A stretch of DNA of 64,000 nucleotides from Lichenostomus cassidix (taxonomy: Eukaryota > Chordata > Aves > Passeriformes > Meliphagidae), in NCBI GenBank assembly GCA_008360975.2, contig CM039210.1, positions 11,658,293 to 11,722,292 of the forward strand. Reading direction: 5' to 3'. Position 1 is the first letter of the stretch. Every line of letters starts with the position of its first letter. The translations under genes were made by a program, and so were the position numbers. Of the stretch, positions 54,976 to 64,000 are shown one piece after another. The notes below the pieces were generated by a model. That model did not search any database and was not told the origin of the DNA. It saw nothing but the letters and a program-made list of their open reading frames with translations.

Positions 54976-55338
54976 TTGGATGTGGACGGTCCCCTGGATC
55001 AGGGGGCCAGTGCACTGTTTATGGCAGGGCCTGAGGCCACCAGCCAAGGGATCCTTGTTATTCCAGAGTTCATAAATGCTGATTTCAAGGGCCAGATTCA
55101 CACTGTGGTTTCCACATCAGACCCCCCTGTCACCATTCCTGCAAACACTCGCCTTGCTCAATTGTTGCCTTGTGAGTCTTTTGTTCCCAGGGTAGACCAG
55201 CAAGTTGACGGAGGTGACAGCACTGAACTGCCAGGACTTCCGCAGGTCTACTGGGCTGCATCTATTTCTAATGAGTCACCAAAGATGATTTGTACCCTCA
55301 TCATGCCGAAAGGACGTCCGCAACGAATTCGAGTCTGA
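54976..55338 (+). pseudogene. KD dUTPase-like domain
   Basis: A 120-codon frame is parallel to 299-766 (minus). 'EFINADFKGQIHTVVS' is the motif that normally holds the catalytic Asp, here Asn, as in the other copy. 'IPANTRLAQLLP' follows. The domain lies before the protease, as in betaretroviruses. It is likely non-catalytic. Confidence 0.75.
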
Positions 55339-55341
55339 GGT

Positions 55342-55599
55342 TTGATCGATACAGGTGCTGATGCAACGATCCTTTCCTCTGCTTCATGGCCTCCTACGTG
55401 GCCTTTATCCCCTGTGGGACTGAATATCGTGGGGTTGGGAGGAACAACACAGAGTCGATTGAGTAAGCGACCTGTGTTGGTGAAGGATCCAGAGGGACAC
55501 ACGGCCTCCATTCGGCCTTATGTCACTCCAGCTCCAGTGAACCTCTGGGGACGGGACGTGTTGGCAGCTTGGGGGGTGCGAATCACAACAAATTTTTAA
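55342..55599 (+). pseudogene. KD protease
   Basis: Active site 'LIDTGADATILS' (intact), flap 'IVGLGGTTQS', and C-terminal '[10 protein letters not shown]'. A TGA at 55336-55338 separates it from the dUTPase frame. It overlaps the RT start in another frame. Confidence 0.88.
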
Positions 55600-56520
55600 T
55601 AGGGGTCACTGTGTGCAAGGGCGCACCATATTCTTTGCGATGGCTGACCAAAACACCGATATGGGAACAACAGTGGCCCCTGCCAAAAGACAAATTAGTT
55701 GCCCTTTGTCAGTTGGTTCAGGAGCAACTGAAAAAGGGACACATAGAACCTTCTACCAGTCCCTGGAACACCCCAGTTTTCATGATTAAGAAAAAATCGG
55801 GGAAATGGAGACTCTTGCAAGATCTCTGAAAAGTTAAGCCAGTGATGGAAAGTATGGGGAGCATACAGCCAGGCATGCCTTCACTCACGATGATTCCCAC
55901 AGAGTGGGAAATTTTGATCATTGATTTGAAGGATTGCTTTTTTACAATCCCTTTGCACCCCAATGACGGGCCGAAATTTGCCTTTACTGTGCCTGCAATT
56001 AACAATGCGGAACCTGTAAAGAAATTTCAATGGAAAGTGTTACCTCAGGGCATGAAGAATAGCCCGACTATCTGTTAATGGTATGTCGCGCAGGCCTTGT
56101 CTGGAATCCGCGAGCAGTTTCTTGAGGCACTCTGCTACCATTATATGGATGATATCCTGGTGGCAGCAGCCACCCAGGATGAGTTGCAGAGGTTACAGCC
56201 TCGACTGCTCGATGCCTTGCATTCCTATGGGTTGCAAGTGGCTCCGGAGAAAGTTCAACAACAGCCTCCTTGGAAATATTTGGGAGCCAAAATCTCGGAT
56301 CGAACCATACAGCATCAAGAGGTGCAGTTCTCAGACACTATTAAGACTCAGAATGATGCCCAAAAGTTTCTAGGCATCATCAACTGGTTAAGTCCGTATT
56401 TGGGACTGACCAAGGCACAACCTTCCCAATTATTAATATTTTAAAGGGGGACTCTGATCTAAACTCACCTCGGCAATTGACTCCCGAGGCGCGACGAGTG
56501 CTGAATGAAGTGCCGCAAGC
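55600..56520 (+). pseudogene. KD reverse transcriptase, fingers to thumb
   Basis: Frames 55569-55829, 55842-56078 and 56097-56444 carry '[20 protein letters not shown]', '[16 protein letters not shown]', '[13 protein letters not shown]' and 'YHYMDDILVAA'. Two stops (55827, 56077) interrupt it. The catalytic Asp residues remain. The thumb has 'KFLGIINWLSPYLGL'. Confidence 0.92.
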
Positions 56521-56563
56521 TGTTTCTGCTCTTTAGGTTTATCGAGTAGATCCCTCTACTGAT

Positions 56564-57359
56564 TGAAGTTGTAGGGTCCGGAGGGGTCCGGCCGCCTTAT
56601 TCCTAATGGCTTCCGGGGCTTCGGGAGACCTCGGAGGCCTCACCTGGGCCCAAGCTCTCAGCCCTCCCGGCTGTTCAGCTCTGTCCCAGAGGCGGCTACG
56701 GTCAGCCTCAGCGTTCCCAGGCTCGCTCCTTGGAGCGGCAGGGACCACGCGGCGGAGGCGGGTGCCCACCGGGCAGGAACGCCGTGGAGTCGCTGGTCGC
56801 TTCCCGTGATAAAGAAAGTACGACGAGCTGAGAGTCACCAGTGTGCAGTTTATTAAAGGAGAAGCGGCGCGGGGGAGGCACACTGGGGGCTCTCGGGTGG
56901 GGCGGTCCACGCAGCTACCGGGTGCAGAGCTCCGCGGGGCTGGGGTCGCGGCCACACCACACCGAGAGAACAAAGGGAGGGGGTTTTTAGGGGGAAATAC
57001 GGGGTTTCCTGGGGAGGAACAACAGGGGCGGAGCCAATGGGGCTCTGGGACAACATGAGGGACAAGCAGGGGAGCAAATGAAATATAACTAGGGAGGGGA
57101 TTACAAACAACTCATGGGGGAAGCCCAGCAACAGAACATTCTAGTGAGGGCAAGCAGCAGGGGCGGTGACAGGGGCGGGGAAGCGAACTTTAAACCAATA
57201 AACTTAGGAAAAACTTTCCAGGGGAGGGAGAGAGCGGTTTACGGCCCGGCCTCCTCCGAGTCCCAGGCGATGGCATCCTCGGCAGCGTCCCCGTGGATTA
57301 CGCCGACCGCCAGCCTCGGGGACTTGGGATCCGCAGCATCGGGCTGCCGCACCCCCACA
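56564..57359 (-). mobile_element. solo LTR inserted in KD RT/connection
   Basis: 796 bp. In reverse it starts TGTGGGGGTGCGG and ends CTACAACTTCA, with flanks ACTGAT (56558-56563) and CCTGAT (57360-57365), five of six matching. CTTTAATAAAC lies near 56855 on the minus strand. It is GC-rich. Confidence 0.8.
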
Positions 57360-57365
57360 CCTGAT

Positions 57366-57703
57366 ATCACTGTTTTCATTACTGCTCTAGACCTCCATCC
57401 TACAGGTATCATTGGCCAGTGCAACAAACAATGGGATGATCCTTTGCACATCCTGGAATGGGTCTTTTTGCCCCATCAGCCAATAAGACAGCACCCACAT
57501 TGTTCGAACTGATAGCTTGCCTGATAGCTAAATGCCATTATCGGTGTTTACAATTGATGGCAGCAGATCTTACAACAATTGTTGTTCCGATACCATGGGA
57601 CAATTTTGAATGGAGTCTTGCTAATAGCACTCCTTTGCAAAGTGCACTGCAAAGTTTCTCAGGGCAGATTGCTTATCATCTGCCCAGCCACAAATTGCTG
57701 CAA
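57366..57703 (+). pseudogene. KD RT connection
   Basis: Broken text includes 'HPTGIIGQCNKQWDDPLHILEW' and, at 57458-57721, 'IACLIAKCHYRCLQLMAADL', the connection between RT thumb and RNase H. It is cut by LTR G at 57709. Confidence 0.75.
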
Positions 57704-57708
57704 CTGGC

Positions 57709-58619
57709 TGTCTTGGTTTGAAAGACAGGTGTCTGCCAAGAGAGGTTGAACTCTCCCTTAGGACAGAGAATGTGATTTTTTTTCCCCTCCCTCCGAATTA
57801 TTTAATTTTGTAAATCAAGGGCTTTCAGGCAAAGGTATGGGAAAAAAGAATATCAGTTCTTTACTAGTATCTATAAACAAGCAATAACAATAATAGCAAC
57901 CACAACTAGAACCAGAAAACCAAGAGCAGATTACTTGTGAGCTGCCGAGCCTTTTCCCGTGTGGTGTAATCACGGTTGCAAGCAGCAGGGGCGCTGTTGA
58001 ACTCCCGGCCAGGCAGGGCAGGTGCGATGACTCCCGAGCGGCTGCAGGTGGCGCTGTGGCGCAGGGTCAGGTCAGCCTCAGGCAGCTGGTAATGGCGGGC
58101 AGGCTGAGAAGTGTGCAGGGCAGCGAAGCAGCTCGGAGCAGCGAGAAAGCAGGGCAGCAGGGGCAGGAGCTGGCTCTCTCCTGGCTAGCCAGCGAGGTAG
58201 CAAGGATTTCTGCAGTCACAGCAGACGCTGCGGTCTCGTGCGGCAGAGGGCAGGGGCAGGCAGCAGAGGCAGCCGGATTCTCCCGGCAGGAGATGCGAAG
58301 AAACACAGCCCAGGGAAACGTGCACTTCCCAGTGGGGAAAAAAAAAGGTTGAATCAAAGCTTACCCAGCCAGGAGAAGAAAAAAAACCAGGGCACAGTTG
58401 GATTTCCTCTGGTTGTAGCCGAAAAAGGAAAGAGCAGCCTTTCCTCTCAGCGTCCAAACCACTAGAGAGAGTTCCAAGGGCCGGCTCTTCCCTTACCCTG
58501 CCCTGCCCAAGCACACCTTTTGTCTTTTACAAAAGACTTGATGGCTCTAAAACACCCAACTATTGGTTGTTTAGTAACAGTGATGGAGAAAAATTCCAGG
58601 CCTTCCCTAAATTCCGACA
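57709..58619 (+). mobile_element. solo LTR family G, copy 6, in KD pol
   Basis: 911 bp, TGTCTTGGTTTG to AATTCCGACA, flanked by CTGGC at 57704-57708 and 58620-58624. It is the clearest full-length member of the family. Confidence 0.93.
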
Positions 58620-58624
58620 CTGGC

Positions 58625-59003
58625 AAATTCAATCAATCTTATGTTGGGGCCAAAGAACAGCCAGGTGCCAGTTCAAGGACCCACCATCTTCACGGACGGT
58701 TCTGGGAGAACAGGAAAGTCCATTGTTATCTGGAAGGAAGGATCTGAGTGGCAAGTGCTGAAGGGCCACGAGACAGGCTCTGCTCAGCTGGTTGAATTGA
58801 AAGCAGTTGCCACGGCTTTTCAGCGGTTCTCTCAGGTGCCTTTGAATTTGGTCACTGACTCTGCTTATGTAGCGGATATAAATAAATGTTTAGATTGTTC
58901 ACTTCTAAAAGAAGTCAAGAATGCAACTCTGTTTTCGCTATTGCAAAACCTGTGGAAGGCGATTCAGGCTCGAGTGCATCCATATTTTATTCTGCACATT
59001 TGA
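58625..59003 (+). pseudogene. KD RNase H
   Basis: 'TIFTDGSGRTGKS' (first Asp), 'GSAQLVELKAVATAFQ' (Glu) and 'NLVTDSAYVADI' (Asp) are present in one open frame. It ends at 59001, where integrase begins. Confidence 0.9.
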
Positions 59004-59054
59004 AGCCACACCAAATTACCAGGTTTTATAACAGAAGGCAATGCCAGGGCTGAC

Positions 59055-59642
59055 ATGCTAGCCAACACTGCATGGGTGGCACCTCAGCCTGACAAAATTG
59101 CACAAGCCAAGGCATCGTACAATTTCTTTCATCAGAGTGCACATACCCTGCAGAAGCAGTTTCAATTGACGCCAACTGAGGCTCGTGACATTGTCAGCAC
59201 TTGTGCTGGTTGCCATGGACTCGCTGCACCTCTGCCACCGGGGGTAAACCCCAGAGGTCTAAAGGCCTTACAGTTGTGGCAGACAGATGTGACACACATC
59301 CCTGAATTTGGCCGAGTCAAGTATGTGCATGTGTCTATTGACACTTTCTCCTCAGCCATGTGGGCAACTGCTCATACTGGAGAAAAAAGTCGTGATGCCA
59401 TTGCCCATTGGAAATTGGCCTTCTCGGTCCTGGGGGTGCCAGCCACTGTGAAAACCGATAATGGTCCTGCCTACGCCTCGCAGAAGACGCAGCAGTTCTT
59501 ACACCTGTGGGGTGTAGACCACACATTCAGTATTCCGCATTCTCCTACTGGCCAAGCCATTGTTGAACGCGCTCATGGTACTTTGAAGCATGTTTTGGAA
59601 AAACAAAAAGGGAGAATGCATGGGGAAACACCACAGAGTTAA
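59055..59642 (+). pseudogene. KD integrase, zinc domain and core
   Basis: A 195-codon frame has zinc ligands ('FHQSAH' and 'CAGCHG'), the first Asp in 'LWQTDVTHI', the second in 'VKTDNGPAY' and Glu in 'AIVERAHGTLK'. The core is complete. A stop at 59640 removes the C-terminus from the frame. It is beta-type. Confidence 0.92.
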
Positions 59643-60061
59643 TTGGAGAAAGCTTTGTATACAATCAATCACCTTACAGTGCCACCAAATTCGAATAATC
59701 CTTTGATTTTGAACCATTTTCTCTCATTGCAGTCGTCAGGTTAGTTGCGTTTGCCCCGGGCGAAGGTATGGGTACGGAACCTACTTACTAACACCTGGGA
59801 AGGCCCCCATGAGCTTATTGCTTGGGGTCGTGGGTATGCTTGCGTCTCCACAGATACTGGGGTACGATGGCTGCCGGCAAAATTCATCCGCCCTGACCTG
59901 CGGCTCCAGAGACAGAACACGCAACCTCAAAATGACAACCAGAATGCAGAACACCAACCAAGTGATCCTTCTGATGACGACCAAGAAGCCGGTCCTTCCA
60001 CAAGCAGAGACTGAAATTTATTTTATGGAGTCAGAAAGCAAGGACTTTGAATGCATGTTTT
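59643..60061 (+). pseudogene. KD integrase C-terminal domain
   Basis: The frame 59745-60014 contains 'VWVRNLLTNTWEGPHELIAW' and 'VRWLPAKFIRP', the SH3-like C-terminal domain. An acidic Gln/Asn-rich tail follows. No env follows before the 3' LTR, so KD here is an env-less provirus. Confidence 0.88.
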
Positions 60062-60304
60062 AACTGAATTATAGATTTGTATGCAGAATTAGGTTTTTTA
60101 TATGCTCTATCCGGGGTCCCCCTGTCCACCTTAAATCATCATCTGGTTTGGGCTCTGTTCGGTGGCTGGCCACCGCCAGACAGACCCCTTCTCGAGTTTT
60201 AACTAGGCTCTGTTTGGTAACTGGCCATTACCAAGCAGATCCTTCATGCTGATCCACTGAGGCTCACAAGCAATGCCTTCTGTTCTTAAATAAAAAGGGG
60301 GAGC

Positions 60305-60577
60305 TGCGGCAGCACAGACTCTTTCCCATGGGAATTTTCTCTTCTTCTTCCTGTGTTTTTATAAATAAAGATAAAGTTTGGATGTTATTGAAATGGTCTC
60401 TGGAAAGATAGGCAGTTCAAGCCTGGCCAATCGGCCTAGGGGGAGGTTTTGAATTGGCCCAATCTGGATGACCTCTGAAAGTCTATATAAGTTTTAAAAT
60501 TAAATAATAAACTCAGATTTTTGTGCCACCTGTAACCCTGTCTGGTCTTTCACTCCACTAGCAGTTCAACAGCGACA
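60305..60577 (+). mobile_element. KD provirus 3' LTR (family D)
   Basis: 273 bp, TGCGGCAGCACAG to CAACAGCGACA, after a polypurine tract AAAAAGGGGGAGC (60292-60304). GTCTATATAAG near 60483 and TAATAAACTC near 60505. 60062-60291 is untranslated sequence. Confidence 0.92.
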
Positions 60578-61050
60578 AGGATACAGGCTGTCTTTGAAAT
60601 AATAACCAGGCAGACAGCTACAGCTCTTGATCTTCTTGCTGACCAATCCACTCAGATGAGGAATGCAATATTTCAACATCAGATGGTACTGGATTATCTA
60701 TTAGCAGAAGAAGGGGAGTGTGTGGAAAACTAAATGACTCAAACTGCTGTTTACAAAGAGATGACAATGGAAAAGTGGTGAAACAAATAACAAAGGGGAT
60801 AAGAAAGTTAGCTCATGTACCCGTCCAAACTTGGAAATTATGGGAATGTGACATGTTTTCATTGTTACCTGGTAGTCTATGGGTTAAACAAATGCTCTTT
60901 TTCCTCTTATGTGCTATAGCAACTCTAATCTTTTTACCATGCATGATACCTTGCTTAGTGCAGCTTATTCAGCATATGATCAAAGAGATGCAGGTAGTAG
61001 CCATGCGTATCGATCCAGAAATGGCTACAAAAGGATAAAAAATCATGTCA
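60578..61050 (+). pseudogene. G2 env transmembrane subunit, C-terminal part
   Basis: Text from 60600 has heptad helices. Near 60715 comes [10 protein letters not shown], the C-X6-CC motif of gamma/alpha-type TM subunits that links SU and TM. A membrane anchor follows ('[18 protein letters not shown]') and then a short tail. The frame 60718-61038 is open. The surface subunit and fusion peptide are missing, displaced at the KD junction. Confidence 0.85.
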
Positions 61051-61339
61051 ATGCAAATGATCACAAAACCAAAAAAGATCCAGAAACAGTAAATCAAGTC
61101 AATATTAACTAAAATTTGTAAAGACAATTATTGAGAAAATAAAAAGAGGAGGGATTGATAGGAATGAGAAGGTTGTGTCTTTACAAACAAACTGTGAGTC
61201 TGATGGTAAGATCAGGCCAATACTGAAAGATAGAAGAAACAATGGGAAGGATTTCCATAGGAATTCCACTAATTGATTTACCCAAGGCTGTGTAATATAC
61301 CATAAGAACAGAGACATGAGAAAAATAAGAAAGGGGAGA
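61051..61339 (+). other. G2 3' UTR and polypurine tract
   Basis: Non-coding; shared with 34874-35108 and with 41732-41900 in reverse. It ends AAGAAAGGGGAGA before LTR F. Confidence 0.75.
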
Positions 61340-61592
61340 TGTATATTAGAAGGGGGTTTGCATTAGGTGTTTTGGGAAGTCTGTACCTCTCAAGTACCTC
61401 AGCCAATGGGGAAAGAGAGAGGAAAATGCTCCTGGTAAAGTAAGATAAAAGAGGCTTTTTTCTCTAGCAATTTGAGAGACCCCATGGGAAATGCCCATGA
61501 CCTCTCCCTTTATTCATGAATAAAGTTACAGGACTCCTCTGTCTCCTTTTTGGACATAAACCTCTGGTGTTTGTGGATTAATTTTCCTGACA
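61340..61592 (+). mobile_element. G2 3' LTR (family F)
   Basis: 253 bp, TGTATATTAGAAGGG to TTTTCCTGACA. CCTCAGCCAATGGGG box, AAGATAAAAGAGG and GAATAAAGTTAC are its promoter and poly(A) elements. Confidence 0.9.
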
Positions 61593-61617
61593 AAATCAAC
61601 ATTAGAAAATTGTAGGG

Positions 61618-61995
61618 TGTCGTGACAGATCTATTGGGTTCCAGTTGGGGGTCACCCGTACTATAACACACATCTTCATAGAAGTATTGGTGTCATGTCA
61701 CTTTATTTTCAGGAAGTAAGCAGTTTTACATACAAAAAGCACTGTTCATGTGTCTAATCTACTCTCTTAATTGGCTGAGGCTTTTGATCATGCTTCTTCT
61801 ATCATTAGCTAAGGCTCTGTCTATTTTTCTTTATCTTGTTTAACATTCTTTTACGATGCTCACATTTCTGGCTCTTTACATTCTGTTATCTCCTGGGAAA
61901 GGCACCTTAGAGCTAGTCACACAGTTGAATTAAGCTTAAGAAACATATTCATATAGCTTCGTTCTGCAATTTAGTTTCCAACAGGTTCCGCAACA
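61618..61995 (-). mobile_element. LTR-like insertion
   Basis: 378 bp. In reverse it starts TGTTGCGGAACC and ends CTGTCACGACA, with GAAAATAAAGTG near 61705. The flanks GTAGGG/TTTGGG match only partly. Confidence 0.65.
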
Positions 61996-62142
61996 TTTGG
62001 GAAAAGGGAGGACGAGATTTGGATTAAGCTAAGAGAAGAATCATGGATTTGTTTTACTAAAGCTGGACATTGGGACCTCTCAGATGAAGATGGGGTACAA
62101 GACGTAGCAAAAGAAGAATTAATAAGGAATGCTACCCAACGT
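61996..62142 (+). pseudogene. gamma-type env fragment, first piece
   Basis: An open stretch reading 'EIWIKLREESWICFTKAGHW' resembles part of a gamma env surface subunit or its leader. It is interrupted by the ERVL fragment at 62143. Confidence 0.45.
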
Positions 62143-63310
62143 TGCCATGGTTTGACCCTGGCTAAATGCCAGGCACCTACAACATCTGCTCTCTCTGCTC
62201 TCTCCTGCCTCAGGCATGCAGGAGAGGGAGGGAAAAAGACAACCGTTAAACACACACACACTCTGGACTCATGAGTTGTGATAAAGTACTGGTGGAAGGA
62301 CGCACTGAGAATGGGAAAAAACAGGATGAAAACTTAAAGCTGCAAAGTGATTTATTAACCTAACAGAGTCGGAGGATAAATGAAAAGTGAAAACAAGCTC
62401 TTAAGACATCTTCACTCACCTCCTTCCGTTTTAAGATACTGTTTCTCTGCTCACTCCCTTCCCTCCTTCCAGTCAACAGCACGGGGGGGGGGGCAGGGTA
62501 AGGGGTGTTTTTCTTTGGTTAGTCCATCAGGGAGAGGAATCGTCTACTTAGCCATGGGGTCCCTCCCACGAGAGACAGTCTTCTGTGAACTTCTTTGGCA
62601 TGGGTCCAATCTCATGAGCAGCATCCCCCCTGAATTTCTGCTGCAACATGAGTTCTTGTCTATAGGGTTCAGACTTCTGAGCCGAGGCCAGGCTGTTTCC
62701 ATCCCAGGAGCAAGGCCTTTCTCTCTCTTGCAAGGCTTTTGCAGCTTTAACCTTCTATATGAGACTTCCACTGGATCACAGCTTCCTCTAGGCATCCACA
62801 TGCTCTTCTGGCTGTGGGTGGATTTCTGCATCCTTGCGGACTCGATGGGCTGCAGGGGGACCACCTGCTCCCCCCATGGTCTTCACCACAGCTGGCAGAG
62901 GGTTTTCAGCTCTGACACCTGGAACACTTCTTCCCCCACTGACCTTGGTGTCTCCATGTTGTTTCCCCTCACATATTTTCACCTCCTCCTCCTCCAGCTA
63001 AAAAGAAGTGCATGACTACTTTGTTTGGATTTCTTCTTAAATATGTTTTCACAGAGGCATAATTAACATCTCTAATTGGCCCAGGCTTGGCCAGCAGCGT
63101 GTCCATCACCTTCAGAGCCATCAGAGATTGGCTCTACTGGACTTGGTGAAACACTTCTAGAACCTTCACAAATGACACACAAGAGCCATCATTTTCCCCT
63201 TCCCACCCTTTAGACACTTCTTCAAGCCTACCACAATAGCTTTTGGAGGGTTTAAATTTCTCTTAGATGCTAAAGGTACCTTGCTGATGTTCTGGGCTAA
63301 GCAAAACCAC
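62143..63310 (+). mobile_element. ERVL-like 5' fragment: LTR, leader and gag start, plus strand
   Basis: It begins TGCCATGGTTTGACCCTGGC and is the plus-strand homologue of 7520-9416. It lacks the LTR B insertion (empty site at about 62870). Gag starts near 63085 in broken phase and ends with a 'LLMFWAKQNHH'-like segment, matching the intact Gag at about 7530. It is truncated there. Confidence 0.75.
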
Positions 63311-63592
63311 CACAGATGTATAAAATTCCCTAGTATAAAACCCAACCCTCACCCAGATTTATATTCAAGAATAAAGAAACAATTAGAAAAGGAAATAGAA
63401 ATCCCCAGATTAGAAAGAAAAAACTGTTTGCAGATTTGGGGAAAAGAATAGGTAAAGAACTAAACATAACCAACTGTTGGGTCTGTGGGGGTGCCTTGAT
63501 GACAGAGGAATGATCATGGAAGGGCAACAGCCTAAGCCCTATTGAACTTCTTAAATGGAATCAGACAAATATAAGAAGGGAGAACTGACCAG
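63311..63592 (+). pseudogene. gamma-type env surface fragment, second piece
   Basis: 'NCWVCGGALMTEE', a CWxC-type motif of gamma env surface subunits, is followed after a stop by 'SPIELLKWNQTNIRRE'. It is cut by LTR A at 63593. Confidence 0.6.
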
Positions 63593-63675
63593 TGTTGCGG
63601 TCTAAAGGATGTTACAGCAGACCTTACTGAGAGCTTCTCTACCCAGCCCGGTTCAGTGCCTCAGTGCTCCAAACC
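63593..63675 (-). mobile_element. LTR family A, terminal fragment
   Basis: TGTTGCGGTCTAAAGGATG matches the end of LTR A at 15189. It is interrupted after about 83 bp by the next LTR. Confidence 0.8.
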
Positions 63676-64000
63676 TGTGGAAAGCTGGCTTCTAGAGAAG
63701 GGACACGCAGATGTAGATAGATTGCTTATTAACAAGCCGCTTCTTAACAATAGCCATATTCAGCCAACTATTAATTAGATACCTTCGTCCAATCAGCGAT
63801 CTAAGGTCACCATGACTTTCCTTCAACATGGAGATCGTAGGAGCCGTCAAGAATGCGTTAATTGGCAACAAATATGCAGAAATCAGGCATTATAGGTAAA
63901 CATAGATACATGTTAAGGCAAGTAGCCAAACTTAGGGCGTGGAAGTATATAACCAATAATATTGTACGATTACAGAATATGCATGATCTAGTTAACTACA
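63676..64000 (-). mobile_element. LTR resembling alpharetrovirus type, reaching the window end
   Basis: In reverse it starts TGTAGTTAACTAG at 64000 and ends TTTCCACA at 63676. It contains CTGATTGGACGAAGG, like the CCAAT-side box of avian alpharetroviral LTRs, and TTAATAAGC near 63735. The far side and any duplication lie outside the window. Confidence 0.5.

Noticed and set aside
56606..57131. Arg/Pro-rich open frames in the 796-bp LTR
   Set aside because: GC-rich sequence rarely contains stops. The frames lie wholly inside an LTR bounded by a target duplication.
1..64000. CR1 LINE fragments, expected in bird DNA
   Set aside because: I did not find CR1-type RT or endonuclease motifs or the CR1 3' tail. 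Short pieces may be missed by eye.

Overview
The window looks like accessory DNA from a bird genome, probably a land bird and probably a repeat-rich region such as the W chromosome or a pericentromere. That is inference: the retroviral pol and LTR types resemble avian endogenous retroviruses (ERVs), and I see no intact host gene and no operon. Almost every recognisable base belongs to ERVs inserted into one another on both strands. Most are broken. The main intact open frames are a 275-codon compact Gag (23513-24340), an ERVL-type Gag of 434 codons (6443-7747) and an unrecognised 201-codon membrane-protein frame (10026-10631).

Left third (1-21000), mostly minus strand. 1-3395 is the gag, dUTPase-like and protease part of a betaretrovirus-like ERV (called KD) primed by tRNA-Trp. 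It abuts an ERVL-like provirus (3400-9416) with integrase, RNase H, RT (YIDD), protease, gag and 5' leader/LTR. A solo LTR with 6-bp target duplications sits in its leader. Next come an LTR with a tRNA-Lys primer site and the 201-codon frame, then a beta-like RT scrap, then a minus-strand gammaretrovirus-like ERV (G1, 12200-20500). G1's gag and pol are cut by three solo LTRs, each with exact target duplications. Its leader carries two tandem tRNA-like units.

Middle (21000-45000). A 3.45-kb element with a compact Gag and paired LTRs (family E) sits exactly in the YMDD region of an older beta-like RT. Then come env remnants, several LTRs of family G, a purine-rich satellite, LTRs of families C, D and F, a deleted gamma ERV whose RT is fused to its integrase, and a minus-strand env.

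Right part (44830-61592) is a nested composite. A plus-strand gamma ERV primed by tRNA-Pro (G2: truncated LTR-F, leader, gag, pol, env TM, LTR-F) holds three LTR insertions and a 10.25-kb KD provirus (50325-60577). The KD provirus in turn holds five more LTRs. The last 2.4 kb has a reversed ERVL 5' fragment splitting a gamma env, and ends in an LTR.

Family letters are my own labels. LTR boundaries given with a target duplication (TSD) were read by eye and are the firmest calls. No database search was possible.
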